Notes under the pieces: model-generated | What the model saw: only the letters and a program-made list of their open reading frames with translations | Told to the model about the DNA's origin: nothing | Databases searched by the model: none | Program-made: the position numbers and the translations under genes | Shown: positions 34,700-47,790 of the stretch, in pieces | How positions within the stretch are numbered: position 1 is the stretch's first letter | Layout: every line of letters starts with the position of its first letter | Source: Fasciolopsis buskii | Lineage: Eukaryota; Platyhelminthes; Trematoda; Plagiorchiida; Fasciolidae | Length of the DNA: 64,000 bases | Assembly (NCBI GenBank): GCA_008360955.1 | Contig: LUCM01000045.1 | Location: 55,892-119,891, forward strand | Direction of reading: 5' to 3'

Positions 34700-37600
34700 T
34701 GATCACATGGTGAATTATTTCATGAAATCTATTTTACACAAGTGATTAGTTGGAGAATAAATTAAGTTTAGGCTGCTCACAGGCACTTTCCGCCAGCGTG
34801 TGGTATCGTTATCGAGGAGCCGCCTCAGCTGTGGGCACACATTTGTAAAATAAATGCCTGCCTTTGGGTGAATGACTGGTCCTTCGCGGTTGACAATTCG
34901 TTCTTGAGCAAAGCTTCTCATTGGAAACAAATCATTTGATTGGCCCATCCTGTTAATCGGGCGACTGGATACATTTTACTACTGTGGTGCACGTCCGATA
35001 TTTGCTGGCTTGGAAAAGCTGAGAAACACCGGTCCATGGGATGGCAATGACGCTATTGAGCCACAATGACCCATGTGGTTTTCGTCTATGCTCCAATACT
35101 CTTTTTGATGCCCTGATGGCTTCAGCTGAACGGGTTGAGGATTTTATGAACACTCCGGTTGATCCTGCCAGTACTTTTTATTCCGGTTAAATGCCATAAC
35201 TGGTAAACCGTTGTGGTTAATAGTTCTGTCACCGTAGACCATGACATATGCGAGACTTGCAGATTTGCATAGTGTCATACAACACGAATGCCAGTGGACT
35301 TGACTTTAACAAAAATGTTGGGCCGAACATATGACCCATTTTTGGAAAAAAATGAGGATAATTGAAGAGATGGCCGGGAAGCATCGAAAACCTGATCACA
35401 AAAATTAATGATTAAATATGCTCATATCTGGATCCAACGAAGAAAGCAGTGCATTGAAGAATCAATGAGCAATGTACTGTATTTTGTTGCGAATGTTATG
35501 ACGTTAGTAATACAGGGCTGTTGGTATATGTTGCAATTTCCTTACGTTTCGGCTTTACCATAGGACCTCTCATGCCCTCAATATTAGCAAACCTTTCCCC
35601 ACCTCTATCGAATCTAATGACTTTTATTCACTCTCTCCCACGTGTGACTCCAAAAAAGTCGACTCATGAAAACTTAATGCCATCATTGATATGAAGCCCA
35701 TACACTCCAGTAAGCTTTTCCGATTCGGGTTCAGCTCATGCACGATACTTAGCTGACATAATTGAGAACTTGTGTAATAGTGATCGTGAAAAGGGACTGA
35801 GGCTCCGAAAAGATATCTTGAAAGACAATCACTGTCTTGCTCATCTCGCAAGTGAACAACTGGGCGCACGCCTATAAACAACCAAGATTAAGAAGCAAAA
35901 AGACAATACGGTCTCATCCCGAATTCTGCTTAGATGAGGCAATTCTGAAGCACTTGGTGATCTCAATATTTACACCTTCTTTCGGGCGAATAATACTCGA
36001 AAATGCCACCCAAGAAAGGCTTAAGATTCAGTCTGCTGGCAAGATTTTACTAACCCAATGCACATAGTCAGACCCGAGGAGTGCTGGGTAGAACGTGCTG
36101 GACAAACCAGTGGACAAGTAAAGACAGAACGTAAAAAGAATAAAAGGCAGGAAAAAAGGAGAACTTGTGAATAGAGTGCCTTGTAAAATCTCCAGAGTGA
36201 TTTGGGCATCTTTGTGCATTCCAGGGCAAGGGGTCAAAATATGGATTACGAAAACACCAAAATACTCCAACTCAGATTCAGGACGTTCACACAACACAAA
36301 AACACCAAGACCCCCAGTGTACGCACCCATTCCATATGTGTCAATGAGGCAGAAGTTTCCGAGATATGAACAATCCTAATTATCCCATGATCATGATCAC
36401 GTCATGGGCAGACCATCACCATTGCGGCGCATGGCTTGAAAAGTAACACAATTCTATCACACAATTCAGTTCGCACCTGCAAACACATAATCAAACAATC
36501 ATTGGCATGTGGGCTTTGATTTCGACTTATTCAATTGCTAAGCTGGCCTTGCGAGAGAATGACGACACCAGTCGAAACTACAGTGAAATGCGAAATCTAC
36601 GAAGAATCTTGTCATTAAATTTATAGCATTCATAGATCAACGAAGCGGCTGTTCCAAAGTGCAAAGACAATTAGCAAAATGCAGACTGACAACGAAGTAC
36701 CACGCAGGAGTAAAATTGTTAATTGGTTTTTTTGAAGCCATTGGATCTGTGGGTTTCTAAACGACTTAAGAAACCCATTATTTTGTCTTATGGGATTTCG
36801 TGGTATTCCCGAACAATGCTGGATCGATAAACGGGGAATGAACTCCCACCCAAAAGTCCTAGCAACAAAAGACGAAGACCTCAACGATTAAAACAAACGG
36901 AACTTTATTCTCCGGAATCCTGGCCACAATTGGTCATTTACAATAATTACAGACCTCTCCATAATACAAGTCTAAAACACAACCAGGTTTTATTACTTTA
37001 TTCTTTCGTTTGGTGATTGGAATTAGGACTTCTGAGGCAAATGCTTACATGTATTGACAACACAGGTGACACTGAAGCGTACCTGGGATACAGTCGATGA
37101 ACTATATACTTACTGTATAGAAAGAAAACAGGACGCAAAAGAATCACGGTCCTTCAGTATTTCTGTCATTTTTCAACCAGGTGGCCGTAGTTCTATCTAC
37201 TACTTCTTTTGACGGGAAATAAAATAACAATATACATATTCGTTGATTTGTGAAAAACATGTCTGAGACAAGAATAAAGGCGCAAGAATACAATATGAAG
37301 GATCTATGGAAGAACAGATGCAAACCGGGAAACGGATAAACAAATACAATACCAATACCAAAAAGACTAAGGAAAATAGTTTACTTTACCGACTGTTGAA
37401 ATCAGCAGGGTTATACTAACGGAGTGGTTTGAAGAAATTGGCATCTGACCAGGACAATCCATCATGCCACCCCATAATTTGTTTGAATGCATCAGCATGC
37501 AATAGTCCAACGAGTAAGTTATGAAAACCCAGCAATGGACAAAAATGAGCTAAAATTTATGCCTACACATATGGGCACGCGGTGGATAAACCAGCAGAAA

Positions 37601-39900
37601 AAATGGTGTGCCGGAATCAGTTCAAGGATTGGTTTCAAAGAAGCGAGATGCTAGTCAGTAAGTAGTCATAGGAAACTAGGACAACAGCAGAAGAAAAGCA
37701 TGAGCAGGAAAGGTAACATGTTTCAGGATGGTGGATAGGGAAAAGTAATGAATTCCAAAGAATAGCTTGGTAACGAGTACAACTGATGGGCAAACTGCGA
37801 TGGATGAGACGGATTTCAATTAAAGACTCTTCAGGACATGGATAAAAATGTCATATATGACATATATGAATCCAATATGATGGGAGTAGTGAACATCATA
37901 ATTCGAATAAACGTTAATGATATAAATGGTAAATTGTGAATAAGCTGCTATTGTGGATGTTTTGACAGGTAAAATGACAGCCGCAAGCTGGCCGAAAGCG
38001 CTGGTATCACCTTTACTGAAGGGCTGGCGAATTTTCTAGAATCAGGGGCCCATTTACATCACAAAGAAATTTCATATTACTTTCTGCAAATCTAACTGAT
38101 CACGAAGAAGATTTTTCCTTTTCCCCATCAGAGGAGTGGTAAAGCTCATATAAAATCTTTTCATAGCTCTTTCGAATAACCATAGTTTTCTCCTATTGGC
38201 GCTTTTTCACAACCGCGGAGGGTGATCTGTTTCCTGTGATGACCGTTTATGTACCAGTTATTTGGTTCCTTTGCTTACGTGCTGCTACTTGCAATACGGT
38301 AGGAATTGACGTCCTTGAATGGTGAAAGTATACGAATGGGATTTTTATTCTCACTTGTGCTGTTGCGATTCATTTTAGATTGCATTCGGATATTTCCATT
38401 CATTTTATCAGGTTACGTGGAACATATTGATACAGTTCAACATTTCCCGACCCTCGGAAGCCGTGGACTAGCTGCCGGTATCGTTGGACGCTTCGCTGCA
38501 TTTAGTTGTGGAAAGTCAAATGAGGATAAACAATCATATGGGGAGTACAACAGATGTTCTGGATCAAGTGCTTGGATGAAGCAAGAAGTATAATACAGTC
38601 CCTGTTCAAGCCTATAACTCACTGAGACCAGTCTAGTTCCTCCTAGGACGTAAAATCCACTGGATAGACAAAATGGATTGCTGTTAAGCTTCAGGCAGAA
38701 GTTAGGGGAAAGTAGATGGACAGTCAAGATGGAAAACTCGAAAAAGGTGTAAACATAAAAACTTTCAGTCAGGTCATATCCTTGAGAAGATAAATTTTCA
38801 GTCTTCGTCAAAAGGTAAATTCATGACCAGGTATTAAGACTTAGGAGGTTGGCAGACAGGTAAATATTGGGAATAATCGTAGGATGGTAATCATCAGTCA
38901 GAGATCCGGAATCATTTTGTTTCGGTTTTCCTGTGTCGAGTGCAGGATCAATCAGAGTGAAATTGGTGTTTGCAAAAACGATAAGAAACCTGACATTTCG
39001 AAAGATAAGGCACTCCAAACCACTGGCAGCATTCATGTCCTTTATCTAACGAAATCAGGATTAGAGTTGGACCTATTAGAAATGAAAGGGTAAACTGGAG
39101 AAGGCGGGAGTCTAGAAGAAGCAGAAAAAGAGAGACTCAAGAACTAATTCAGGACTCAAAGCGGAAATAAATTCCCAAGTCATGCGCGCGATCGTTAGTG
39201 ATTCTGCTTTTCACGGATACCAGATTTTTAGACTAGTGTTTTGTGCTCATCATCATGCATAAACATATATAAGTAGACACCGGTTGTTTGATGCTCAAGA
39301 TCCGGTTCGTAGGCTTCATCTATCTGAACGGACGAATTTGCTAGTTGTGTGGATTGATTATAGGAAAGGAATCTATCTACTATCGTTTTGAATTGGTTTT
39401 TGCTTTGAAGGGAGCGGACAGTGTTCGGAAATTTTGTTCATAGCCTGGAATAGACCTTGAAGAAGAAACAAGAATGTGAAGCACATTTTGTCAAGGTGAT
39501 TCGAATGATAAAAGGTTGGTTTTGAAGGGGCAAAATGAATTAGAATAAGAGGTAGACGAATGGTTGAAGGAAAGTTGAATAATGGAAATGATTGTAGAGA
39601 AAGACTAAATTCGTCTTTAGTCTGATGGGCGATAATGTTTTCAGCTTGAGAATCGTTCAAAATTGTTTGTGACTACGGGTTGTAGACCATCCAAACAAAC
39701 TTTTGATGAACACCATTGTTAGCCCTTCAATTGAGGCTCTGTGGATTTAGACATGTTGTAGGCGGTTAGAGGAAAAATACTCTATCGGATTTTAAACATT
39801 TCTCTCGTAAGCAGACAGAATGCCGTGCTGAAGGTGGAGTGAGCAAAAGCCACACAAAGACAACGTCCAGCCTTGGCCGACTGACTGAGAGTATGGTCAA
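34700..39900. other. Non-coding, nothing recognised
   Basis: Mostly AT-rich. Several frames of 60-124 codons occur on both strands but none shows a family motif or splice-bounded structure. A short inverted TCATATATGA-type palindrome lies near 37.86 kb. Confidence 0.45.
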
Positions 39901-39905
39901 AGAGT

Positions 39906-40478
39906 TTAAAGAGCAAAGGCAGTTGAGGCTAAGTTTGTGAACATCAGGTCAATGGGTGAACCATTTAGATGGAAAGAGCCAGTCGGTAATTCACATGCAT
40001 GAATTATGAGCTCACATTGTTCTGGGGAGAAATTCATAACCCAATTAGTACACCATCCATCAAGATCAGAAGAAATCAAGTCAATGGTGCTAACAAGATG
40101 GGCAGCTCTGAAGGTTAAAAAAGGTTCTGATATTGTCGACAAAGAGAAGTGAGGTACCATGAGCAATTTAGTAAAACGCATCATCCATCTACCTAGGGAC
40201 CAGCAAGGGTCCACCCACGTTCCCCTGCTCCGCTGACTAAAAGTCTTGGGCTGGACATGGGTCACCAACAAAACCGGCTTTTGTTTCCTGGGGCAGATGG
40301 GAAGGCAGCCAGGATTGTGATTCAGCAATGAGGTGTGAGTAAGCGACGCAGCCGAAAGCTTTGGTCGTACTAAGACAACAAACGACAACAAACTTAACGC
40401 CAAGGTCAGCCAAGCCGGTGAGACGATTTCAAATATCACCCTGGCAATTGCTGTGGCAGCGGGATCTAAGAGATTCAT
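39906..40478 (-). mobile_element. Degenerate LINE reverse-transcriptase palm fragment
   Basis: A 190-codon minus-strand frame ends with DLISSDLDGWCTNWVMNFSP, then EQCELIIHA and FHLNGSPI. This is the region just after the catalytic aspartates in non-LTR reverse transcriptases (DLD-L--W---W-M-FNP-KC---H and Y-LNG-PI). In a neighbouring minus frame LLFVDNIRTF corresponds to the family's LFADDIK-F, with the second catalytic aspartate changed to asparagine; upstream of it TTKAFGCVAYSHLIA parallels D-TKAFD-VSH--LI. Several frameshifts are therefore needed, and the copy is inactive. Confidence 0.65.
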
Positions 40479-40499
40479 GTTTCGTTGTACTCAGAAGAT

Positions 40500-43400
40500 C
40501 CTCTACAGAAGAACAACCTATTACTGAATCTTTAAAAATCCTTTTAGTTCTTCTGGAATTAATGAGCCTCTAGTCGGTCGTACTGAAATTGGCTATCTCA
40601 CGTATAAAGATACCTTTTATGCATTGGACATATGCAAAAACTCATCCAGTTAGATGGCGATAAACTAAAATTCAAAGAGATAGTAAAATGGCTGAGAAGT
40701 AGCTGTGGTAGATCATTTGCTTGCAAAAAGAATAGCAGTTGGGACTGCAAGTTCAGATGATTTGTAGTGAGTCAAAAGTTTGGAAATAGTTGTGGCATCG
40801 AAAGATACCTTCTCCCGGGGGGACGGGTTAGAGGCTTGGTTATTGATCGTGTCCTGGCAAAGGAGTAGAACCGGGTACATACCTCAGCACAATCGCATTT
40901 GGAGGCGAAAAGAATCTTATCAGGTAGTATTTTATAGCAAATGGATGGTGCTATGATGGCGATTCTAGCTCTGTAAAGCTTAGAAAATTAAAAAGATTTG
41001 TCTGTATGTCTCAGCTTTGCTCTATTGTTTGATTATTTTGATTTCCATAAGACCTTTTATTGAAGCTGAAGTGTGGTTTAAAATAACGAGCTGAGAAATG
41101 TCGCCAGATTCGTTGTAAAGCCTTTGTAGCTCAGTTTACATATAAGTGAAAATACCAGATTACATTTTAGCTCAGGACGTCGGAACCCGTGCTGCTAAAC
41201 AAGGGGTTATGGACATGGGAAATGTATTGCCAACGACGACTTTGTGGTCACTGTCAAGCAATTTGTGGGTTACCTGGATACATCAGGAATTATGTATGTG
41301 AAGATAAAGTCAAAGGTACTATTATTTTCGGTCGAGTGAGCTGAGTTCAGAATTTATAATCGTCCGGGCAGATAGAATTGGTGCAAAGTAATCGAATGCT
41401 TTAATTAGAGGGTTTAATCCAGATTCTCTGGTATTAGAGGACTATAAATGCAACCAAAAAGCACGAGACAGTTTGGTTTATGGACCGCAAACCCGAATGA
41501 GTCTCTGAAAGAGTGCCGCTTTGGGTATCTGAGAATACAGGTTACAAACGTTCGCTTGATGTATATCAGACATTTGTCACAAAGCCTACCCACCCTATCT
41601 GACACAAAGGCTTTGTGAGGAAGTAAAGAAATGTCACTTGTAGGTCTGCAATCAGTGAGCTGTGATTTAGTAACGAAAATGGTGTCCTAGTTGGACCGTG
41701 AAAACAAATGTCTCAAATGAGTGGCCTTGCCCGAAACGGAACTGCAGTTAATTAGAGCAAATCATTAACTTTCCTCGTCGGCTGCAAAGCTAGATACGAA
41801 ACATTCTGAAGGGTTAGACAAAACTAGGTTAGGAAGAGATGAGGCCAAGTTACGTGGCACTAAGGGGTTTCATGGAGAGGTTACAGGCAGCATTGCAACC
41901 TCGAACCCGATGATAAAGTCAGAGCAGACAACGGTCGGACAGGGCTTACTCTTGCAGTTTTGTCAGGTGGGATTGTCAGAGCTGCTGGCCCGCACACTAG
42001 TGTGGGAAGATAATTTACTCCATGCTATCATAACAGTAGCATGTGATCACCTGTCGACAATGAAGTGTGACCCGTTGTCATTCAAATAATATTTTACATC
42101 TTTTGTTTCAATGTGCTCTGCCACTGCTCCGCAGTTTTTGTTTGACCCTATTTTTGACCTAATTTGTTCCTTGTAATCACAAGTGCATCGTTCGTCCAAA
42201 ACCATCAAACGATTTTATTTTCAACCCAATATCATGCGCTTCTGTTACGCACACTTATAATATCCCAGGCAGGTTTTTTTCCACTTAATAAAAACAAGTC
42301 GCTTACATTTTTTCTTATGATTGACATCCACTGGTTGAAAATTAAACCTACTGATTTGGCTAACCACAAACGAGCGCCTTTCCCGCCGCGCATTTCGTTA
42401 TTGTAGTTTGATCGCGATTCCTGGATCTATCCACCGTTAGCCCTTCCAAGCTCATCAGCATGGCCTTCGCCGGCCAAGTCTTGAGTGGTAACAACAAACT
42501 ATTCTTATGGCAAGGCATTCGAAATTTGTGTGGGAATTGAAAGAGACGTGAAATTTTCTCGCGGATGTCGAAAGCATCAATCATGCTTTCATCCGTCCGT
42601 CCACTTATATTTGAACAGTGTGATGATGTGACAACTGCCGGTTTTTTTTCTGGGAAACAGGTGTCCCACCTTCTCCATATCATTAAAGTTATCACAGGCC
42701 TTGGTCCTTATAGTTGGCTGTCAGCTTTTTAAAGGGATAGTGCTGTGGCCCTGACATCTTCTGCACAACAGTCTTTCAAAGTCCCGCTATCTTATTTCAA
42801 CATGATTTACTTTTCGTCCCATACTCTATAGAATCAATGATTATAGGAACTCCACTGTCTCATATTTGGCAAGCATCTGGATAAACCGTGGCCCTGTTTC
42901 AGCAAACTATCATAATGTGCTCAGATAATTCCTCGATGAGTTTTTGTTTCCTTTTTACAAGGTGATGAGTGTAATAGTTTTCCTATTTTCCCTCATGTTT
43001 TTTTGACTGAAGTGCACAAAACTCTGTACAGTACAACGCTGCAAGTGGCATTTCATTGATTTTTTGTTAAACAGGCTACTAACATCTTTATTACTTGGAA
43101 AACCACCTAACCGAAAATGGTGATTATGAGGTATCTTCTGTCGGCAAGTAAAAGGAGAAACATTTTCGATCGGTACTGAATCATGAGTTTGACATTTAGA
43201 TCACAAGCAATCAATCACTAGTGCTTACTTTGAGGTAGACCTGGTCTACATTCTCGATGTAGAACACACTGATGCAAAACGAGGCAACACCCCAAGACAG
43301 CATTTTTGGGGGAGATAGATAGACGAGACTTCGTCTGGTTAGCTTTCCAGTTTAAACGAGTCTTTTTCTTAGCGTTGTGTCATGAATTTAGGGACGGGAT

Positions 43401-46270
43401 CTAATATGGTAACTAACCAAATGGGCAATTCGTGCTAGGATGTCTTTTTTATCCACCGTGTTGACCTTAATGAACATCCCTGTTGTGTATCTTTGGTGCG
43501 CCTGACATAAACGGGGTCTCCTTTCCGAAGGAGGATCGTATGTTTTCACTCATTTTAAAAGCTTAACGGTGCTGCAATAAAATCCCAAATTGGCACTAGG
43601 AGTTGGTTGTTGTCTGGTGATTTGTTAACCTGAAATTCTCTGGAGTTGAAAATATCTGCTTCATTTTATTCACATAAACCTTCCTAGTCAGAGCCTTAAC
43701 ATCGGAACTTCTAAATGACATACGTAATTTGATCTGTGACGTCTATTTGGGACAGTTATTACCAGTTAGTGATCTATTACGAAAAATCAAGAGTTTTGTA
43801 TTCGAGCTGGAACGTGGGAATTTGAAATATTGAACAGTTTTGACTTGTACTAATAAGAGTTTTCTGTTAGGCCCTCAAGTCTTGAAGCCTCTCATAGGTT
43901 CGAGATCAATCAGCCCATTTGTCCTGGGTGGGTGAGATTTCCTTTGAGTTTGGATGGGTTAGCACTGGCCTAAGACACGGAACTAAAATGAGAGTGACAT
44001 CCACAATGAGGCAGCGGGAACAGCCACGACAGTAACAGAGCCAAACTGCATAGGCAGCTACATACCAATGAGAAGATGGTATAATTGTTTGGCCTATCCT
44101 ATTATTCGATGTTGGTTTGGTGGTGAGTTAATTTGTTAGACAGGCAAATAGCTTTTCTTTTGGTCTTACATATTCTCGAGTTCTATATATTTTTGCAGCT
44201 GGTTCAAGTTCTTTGCTCAGATATCGAATTCAAGGTCGAACGCGAACAATTCTGCTTGTGACTGTAAAAGAAAATGTTGTACTCGCTTAGACACATGACC
44301 GTGCGGATAGTTGACAATCTAAATGTTCGTGATAGCACGTCTCATAATTTTTGCTATGAATTTTATTTTCGTTTCACGAATGTTGATTCAAAGAGGTTCG
44401 CAAACTCGATGGCACTTACCAAACACATCTCAAAGAAAAGCCCGAAAATGGTAATGATTTTCTACATACTTTCTGGCCTTAGCAACCGCAGGTTCAATAT
44501 CCGAACATGTTAGGCAAACTAAGTTGACCGTGTTCACAAGCAATTGTTAGTTTGCTACCATTTTTTGCAAACCACCTAGAAATTTTAGTAAATCCACGAT
44601 AGGCCGATTATGAAGTCAAATTCTTTGAACGCAGACACGACTAGTCCAAGCAATTCAAATGAATACAGCCTTAGTTCATTTTGAAATTTGTACATCTTTT
44701 TCACCATATGTTTGTACCTTGTAGCGGCCGACTCGATTTTGCACAAATATGCGGTTATTTTTCACTACTTTAAAGTTGTTTTGCACAGGCTGTTGACAAC
44801 AGTAAATCGAAAGATTGACAATTTACCAGCTTCATCTCTATTCCATTCTAGCCAGTGAAATTCGAATATTAACGATATGCAAAATATCTAGCCCCAATGT
44901 CATTCATATGCACAAAGACAAACACAAACGTGAACAACATGAATGCATATTTTCTTAATTAGATCCAAATAGCACTAGGAGCGCAGGAATTCGTCTCCTC
45001 CCGCGAACAGTAGCGTCGGGAAGTGCTTTTAGTTTGCAGTTTTAACACTGCTGGCTAACACAGCTGACCGGAAGTACAAGAAATTAATGTAATTGCAGCC
45101 AGTCGCCGTTTATCTTAGTTCATGGTTCTCAAACGTCCCTTTGTACAACACATATATTGGGGCATGAGTGTGCACAATCAATATACACGCTTGAACACAT
45201 ATCCATAACACCGTACATCATGAAATCTTGCGTGCAGTGAATCACCTTCGCGTTCTCTGCTGTGGGTTCTGTTTTGGAGTCCTGTTGACATTGTGGCTGG
45301 GCAAAATTAACTCTGAAGGATACCACTTCTGAAGCTTCCGTCGAGACGATTCCACTTCAGCAGTAAGAATTCCAGTTTATCCGGATCAACAACGGACCGT
45401 AATTTTCAGACGTAAACTACCGAGCAGAACTGACAGTTTCGTGAGTCCGTCTCGGTTTTCGTTTGTACTGTCGTACGCTATTTCGTCTTTTCTGTTGCGA
45501 TCTCACGGCCCTCTGCTATTGTGATTCTAAATGTATTCCTCCCATTATTAGTAGACCGATAATTTCATAATTTTACTGCAAGACGATTTTTGGTTGCTGA
45601 TTGTACGAAATGCGTACAAAAATACCTCGAAAAATCTGTTCCATTTAGCCAGAATGGTCGTTTGTAAATTTTATTAATTGAGTACAATACTAATACCAAA
45701 ATTATACGAAATGAGTATGGAAATTCGTAACTCCTAAAAAGATTTAGAAAATCTCGAGAATTTCTTGGTACTCCTTTAAATGATGCATTTATAAAGGTTC
45801 ATAGTGTTCACCTTTTGAAAAGTACGCGGAAGATATTCGGTTTACTTCCACTGAACGAGTCTGCTATCGGATTCAGAATCCACGATTGATGGAGTCCTCC
45901 CAGTTTAGAGAATGGAGAAGACTCGATTCAGTCACCAGGTGCGAGAAATTTATTGTATATATTATGACCCCAAAATACAAACGATACAAAAATACATGTA
46001 GAAGCAAGCGAGTTCGGGAAATGTAGAGTGACATGGGCGATTCACAAGCGGAGACCCCGGAAAAGTACAGATATCTGATCCGAAAGAACGAGTGTTATGA
46101 AATCAACATTGGGTACAGAGAATGACAGATAATAGAGGAATCGACATACGAAAATATTCCGTCTTCTACGGCTGACCGATGTTACTGCAAGAGCTTTGCG
46201 CCATCGGTTCTGAAGGTCATTCATGACAACTAATTAAAGTTGTTTTCCATTTATGCATTGATCAGGCGGT
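40500..46270. other. Non-coding, nothing recognised
   Basis: AT-rich DNA with no convincing exon, RNA gene or element. A 111-codon minus frame at 42360-42695 has no recognisable motif. Confidence 0.45.
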
Positions 46271-46379
46271 CGACATCATACTATTTTAACCCGAAGTTCG
46301 CCCGAACAAATGCACCCACGAATGGCTAACGTCTACACCAGATAGTTCACAAATATATAAACATACTTTAAGTTTGACA

Positions 46380-46870
46380 GGAAAATTATGAACAGATTAA
46401 AGAAACGTCTATGGGATTGCAGATATCCGGGTTTCTTAGAAAAACTGTGATGCAAGCCCTTGAAAATATTGTACTAGTCAATATGTAACTGAAGATTTGA
46501 AGCCGATATGTTACTGACACTTTTGTTATTAACAAACGCTCCACTTTCGAAAATGTGCAGACAGTAATCAGTTATATTTTCGGCGGGACCCAGTTCACTT
46601 TGAGTATGGAAAATGACAAGAAACTTCTTTTTCTGGACGTACTGTTAATAACAACCGCCAACGGGACCCTATAGACGGCAGTTTGCGGCAAACCTACACA
46701 CTCGGGCCAGACACTAAGCTCGCACAACAAATAACCAAAAGTTCACTAATTATACTACTTGCGAGCGCCGTTCAGTAGAGCAAAAGCATACTGCAACAGA
46801 ATGGAACTGCAAAAAGTGGAAGAAAGCTACCTTTTCAAGGTGATTACCTAACATACCATACACCTGGAAT
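46380..46870 (+). mobile_element. Degenerate Penelope-like element, RT catalytic and C-terminal part
   Basis: The plus strand reads YEQIKETSMGLQISGFLRKT, then after stops RYVTDTFVINKRSTFENVQT (from about 46503), FGGTQFTLSMENDKKLLFLD (to about 46635) and GKPTHSGQTLSSHN. This is the Penelope-like RT order: G-MGSP-S--L, RYVDDTFVI, Q-FT-E-E-----LPFLDV, then YRKPTHTG. The catalytic YVDD reads YVTD, and there are several internal stops. The GIY-YIG endonuclease is not visible downstream. Same strand as the N-terminal fragment at 32.9 kb but 13 kb away, so these are independent or separated remnants. Confidence 0.75.
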
Positions 46871-47790
46871 GGCAATAACCAGTTTTAGCTGGTGTTCAAT
46901 ACTAACTTAGATGCAGAAGCAATAACTGGTAAGGTTCATGTTAAAAATGGTATCCTGGAGATTACCGCACAATTTATTTTTTTTTAGCACGTCATTTTCA
47001 AGCTTCGATTTTCCGTTTATCCATCTAGTTAGTGTACCGTAATCATTTCTTTATGGAACTCCGCTGTTTAGAAATTTCGTTATAAATATGAAAGCAAAAA
47101 ATGAGTCAATGAATGGCTTCAAGACGCATTTACATGCATGGGCACTTAAAATTTCTGTGGAGACGAAGAACGGGAGCACTAAGGGTTGTTGGCTCTGAGG
47201 TATAACTCTTACAACCATCACACTATAAGCAATAGATCCAAGGCCTATGAGGTGACTGCTAATGTTATCGGCAACAAATGGGTGGTAGCACAAGGTTGAA
47301 CGATACTGAACTGAGCTGTGGAGCTTCAAAGGAAGTGAGCGACTTATCAACCGTCTAGCAGCCCAACATATCGGCAAGCTTTTACGGATAAAACCATTTT
47401 GTATGTGACAATAATCCATTGTAATGACAAGCAAATTGAAGAAGAAACTGAGTGTGTTGCCGAATAAACTAGCGGCGCATATAAATTCCGGTTAAAAGAG
47501 CCAGCACAATAAATCGGTAAATTAGATAATTTGGATAACCACCATGTGTAATTTTAGCCTTCACTACAGAAAACCTAATCCGAACTGGAAGAATTAATAT
47601 AGACCTTAACTGTCAGTTCTACTTTAAGATTACATTGACTGTAAACACACTTGGTTTCTGCGGTTTCTGTCGTGCATCTGACGTATTTCATATACACTTA
47701 TCAGTGGTAGCTTCGAGAACGCCGCTGACGTTTTATAGACAAATTCATTCTGCTGGGATCCCGGCAGCAGACGATTAAAAAATCCTGTAG

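Noticed and set aside
47051..47434. 127-codon minus-strand frame as a gene
   Set aside because: No recognisable motif, no splice partners, and composition like the surrounding non-coding DNA.
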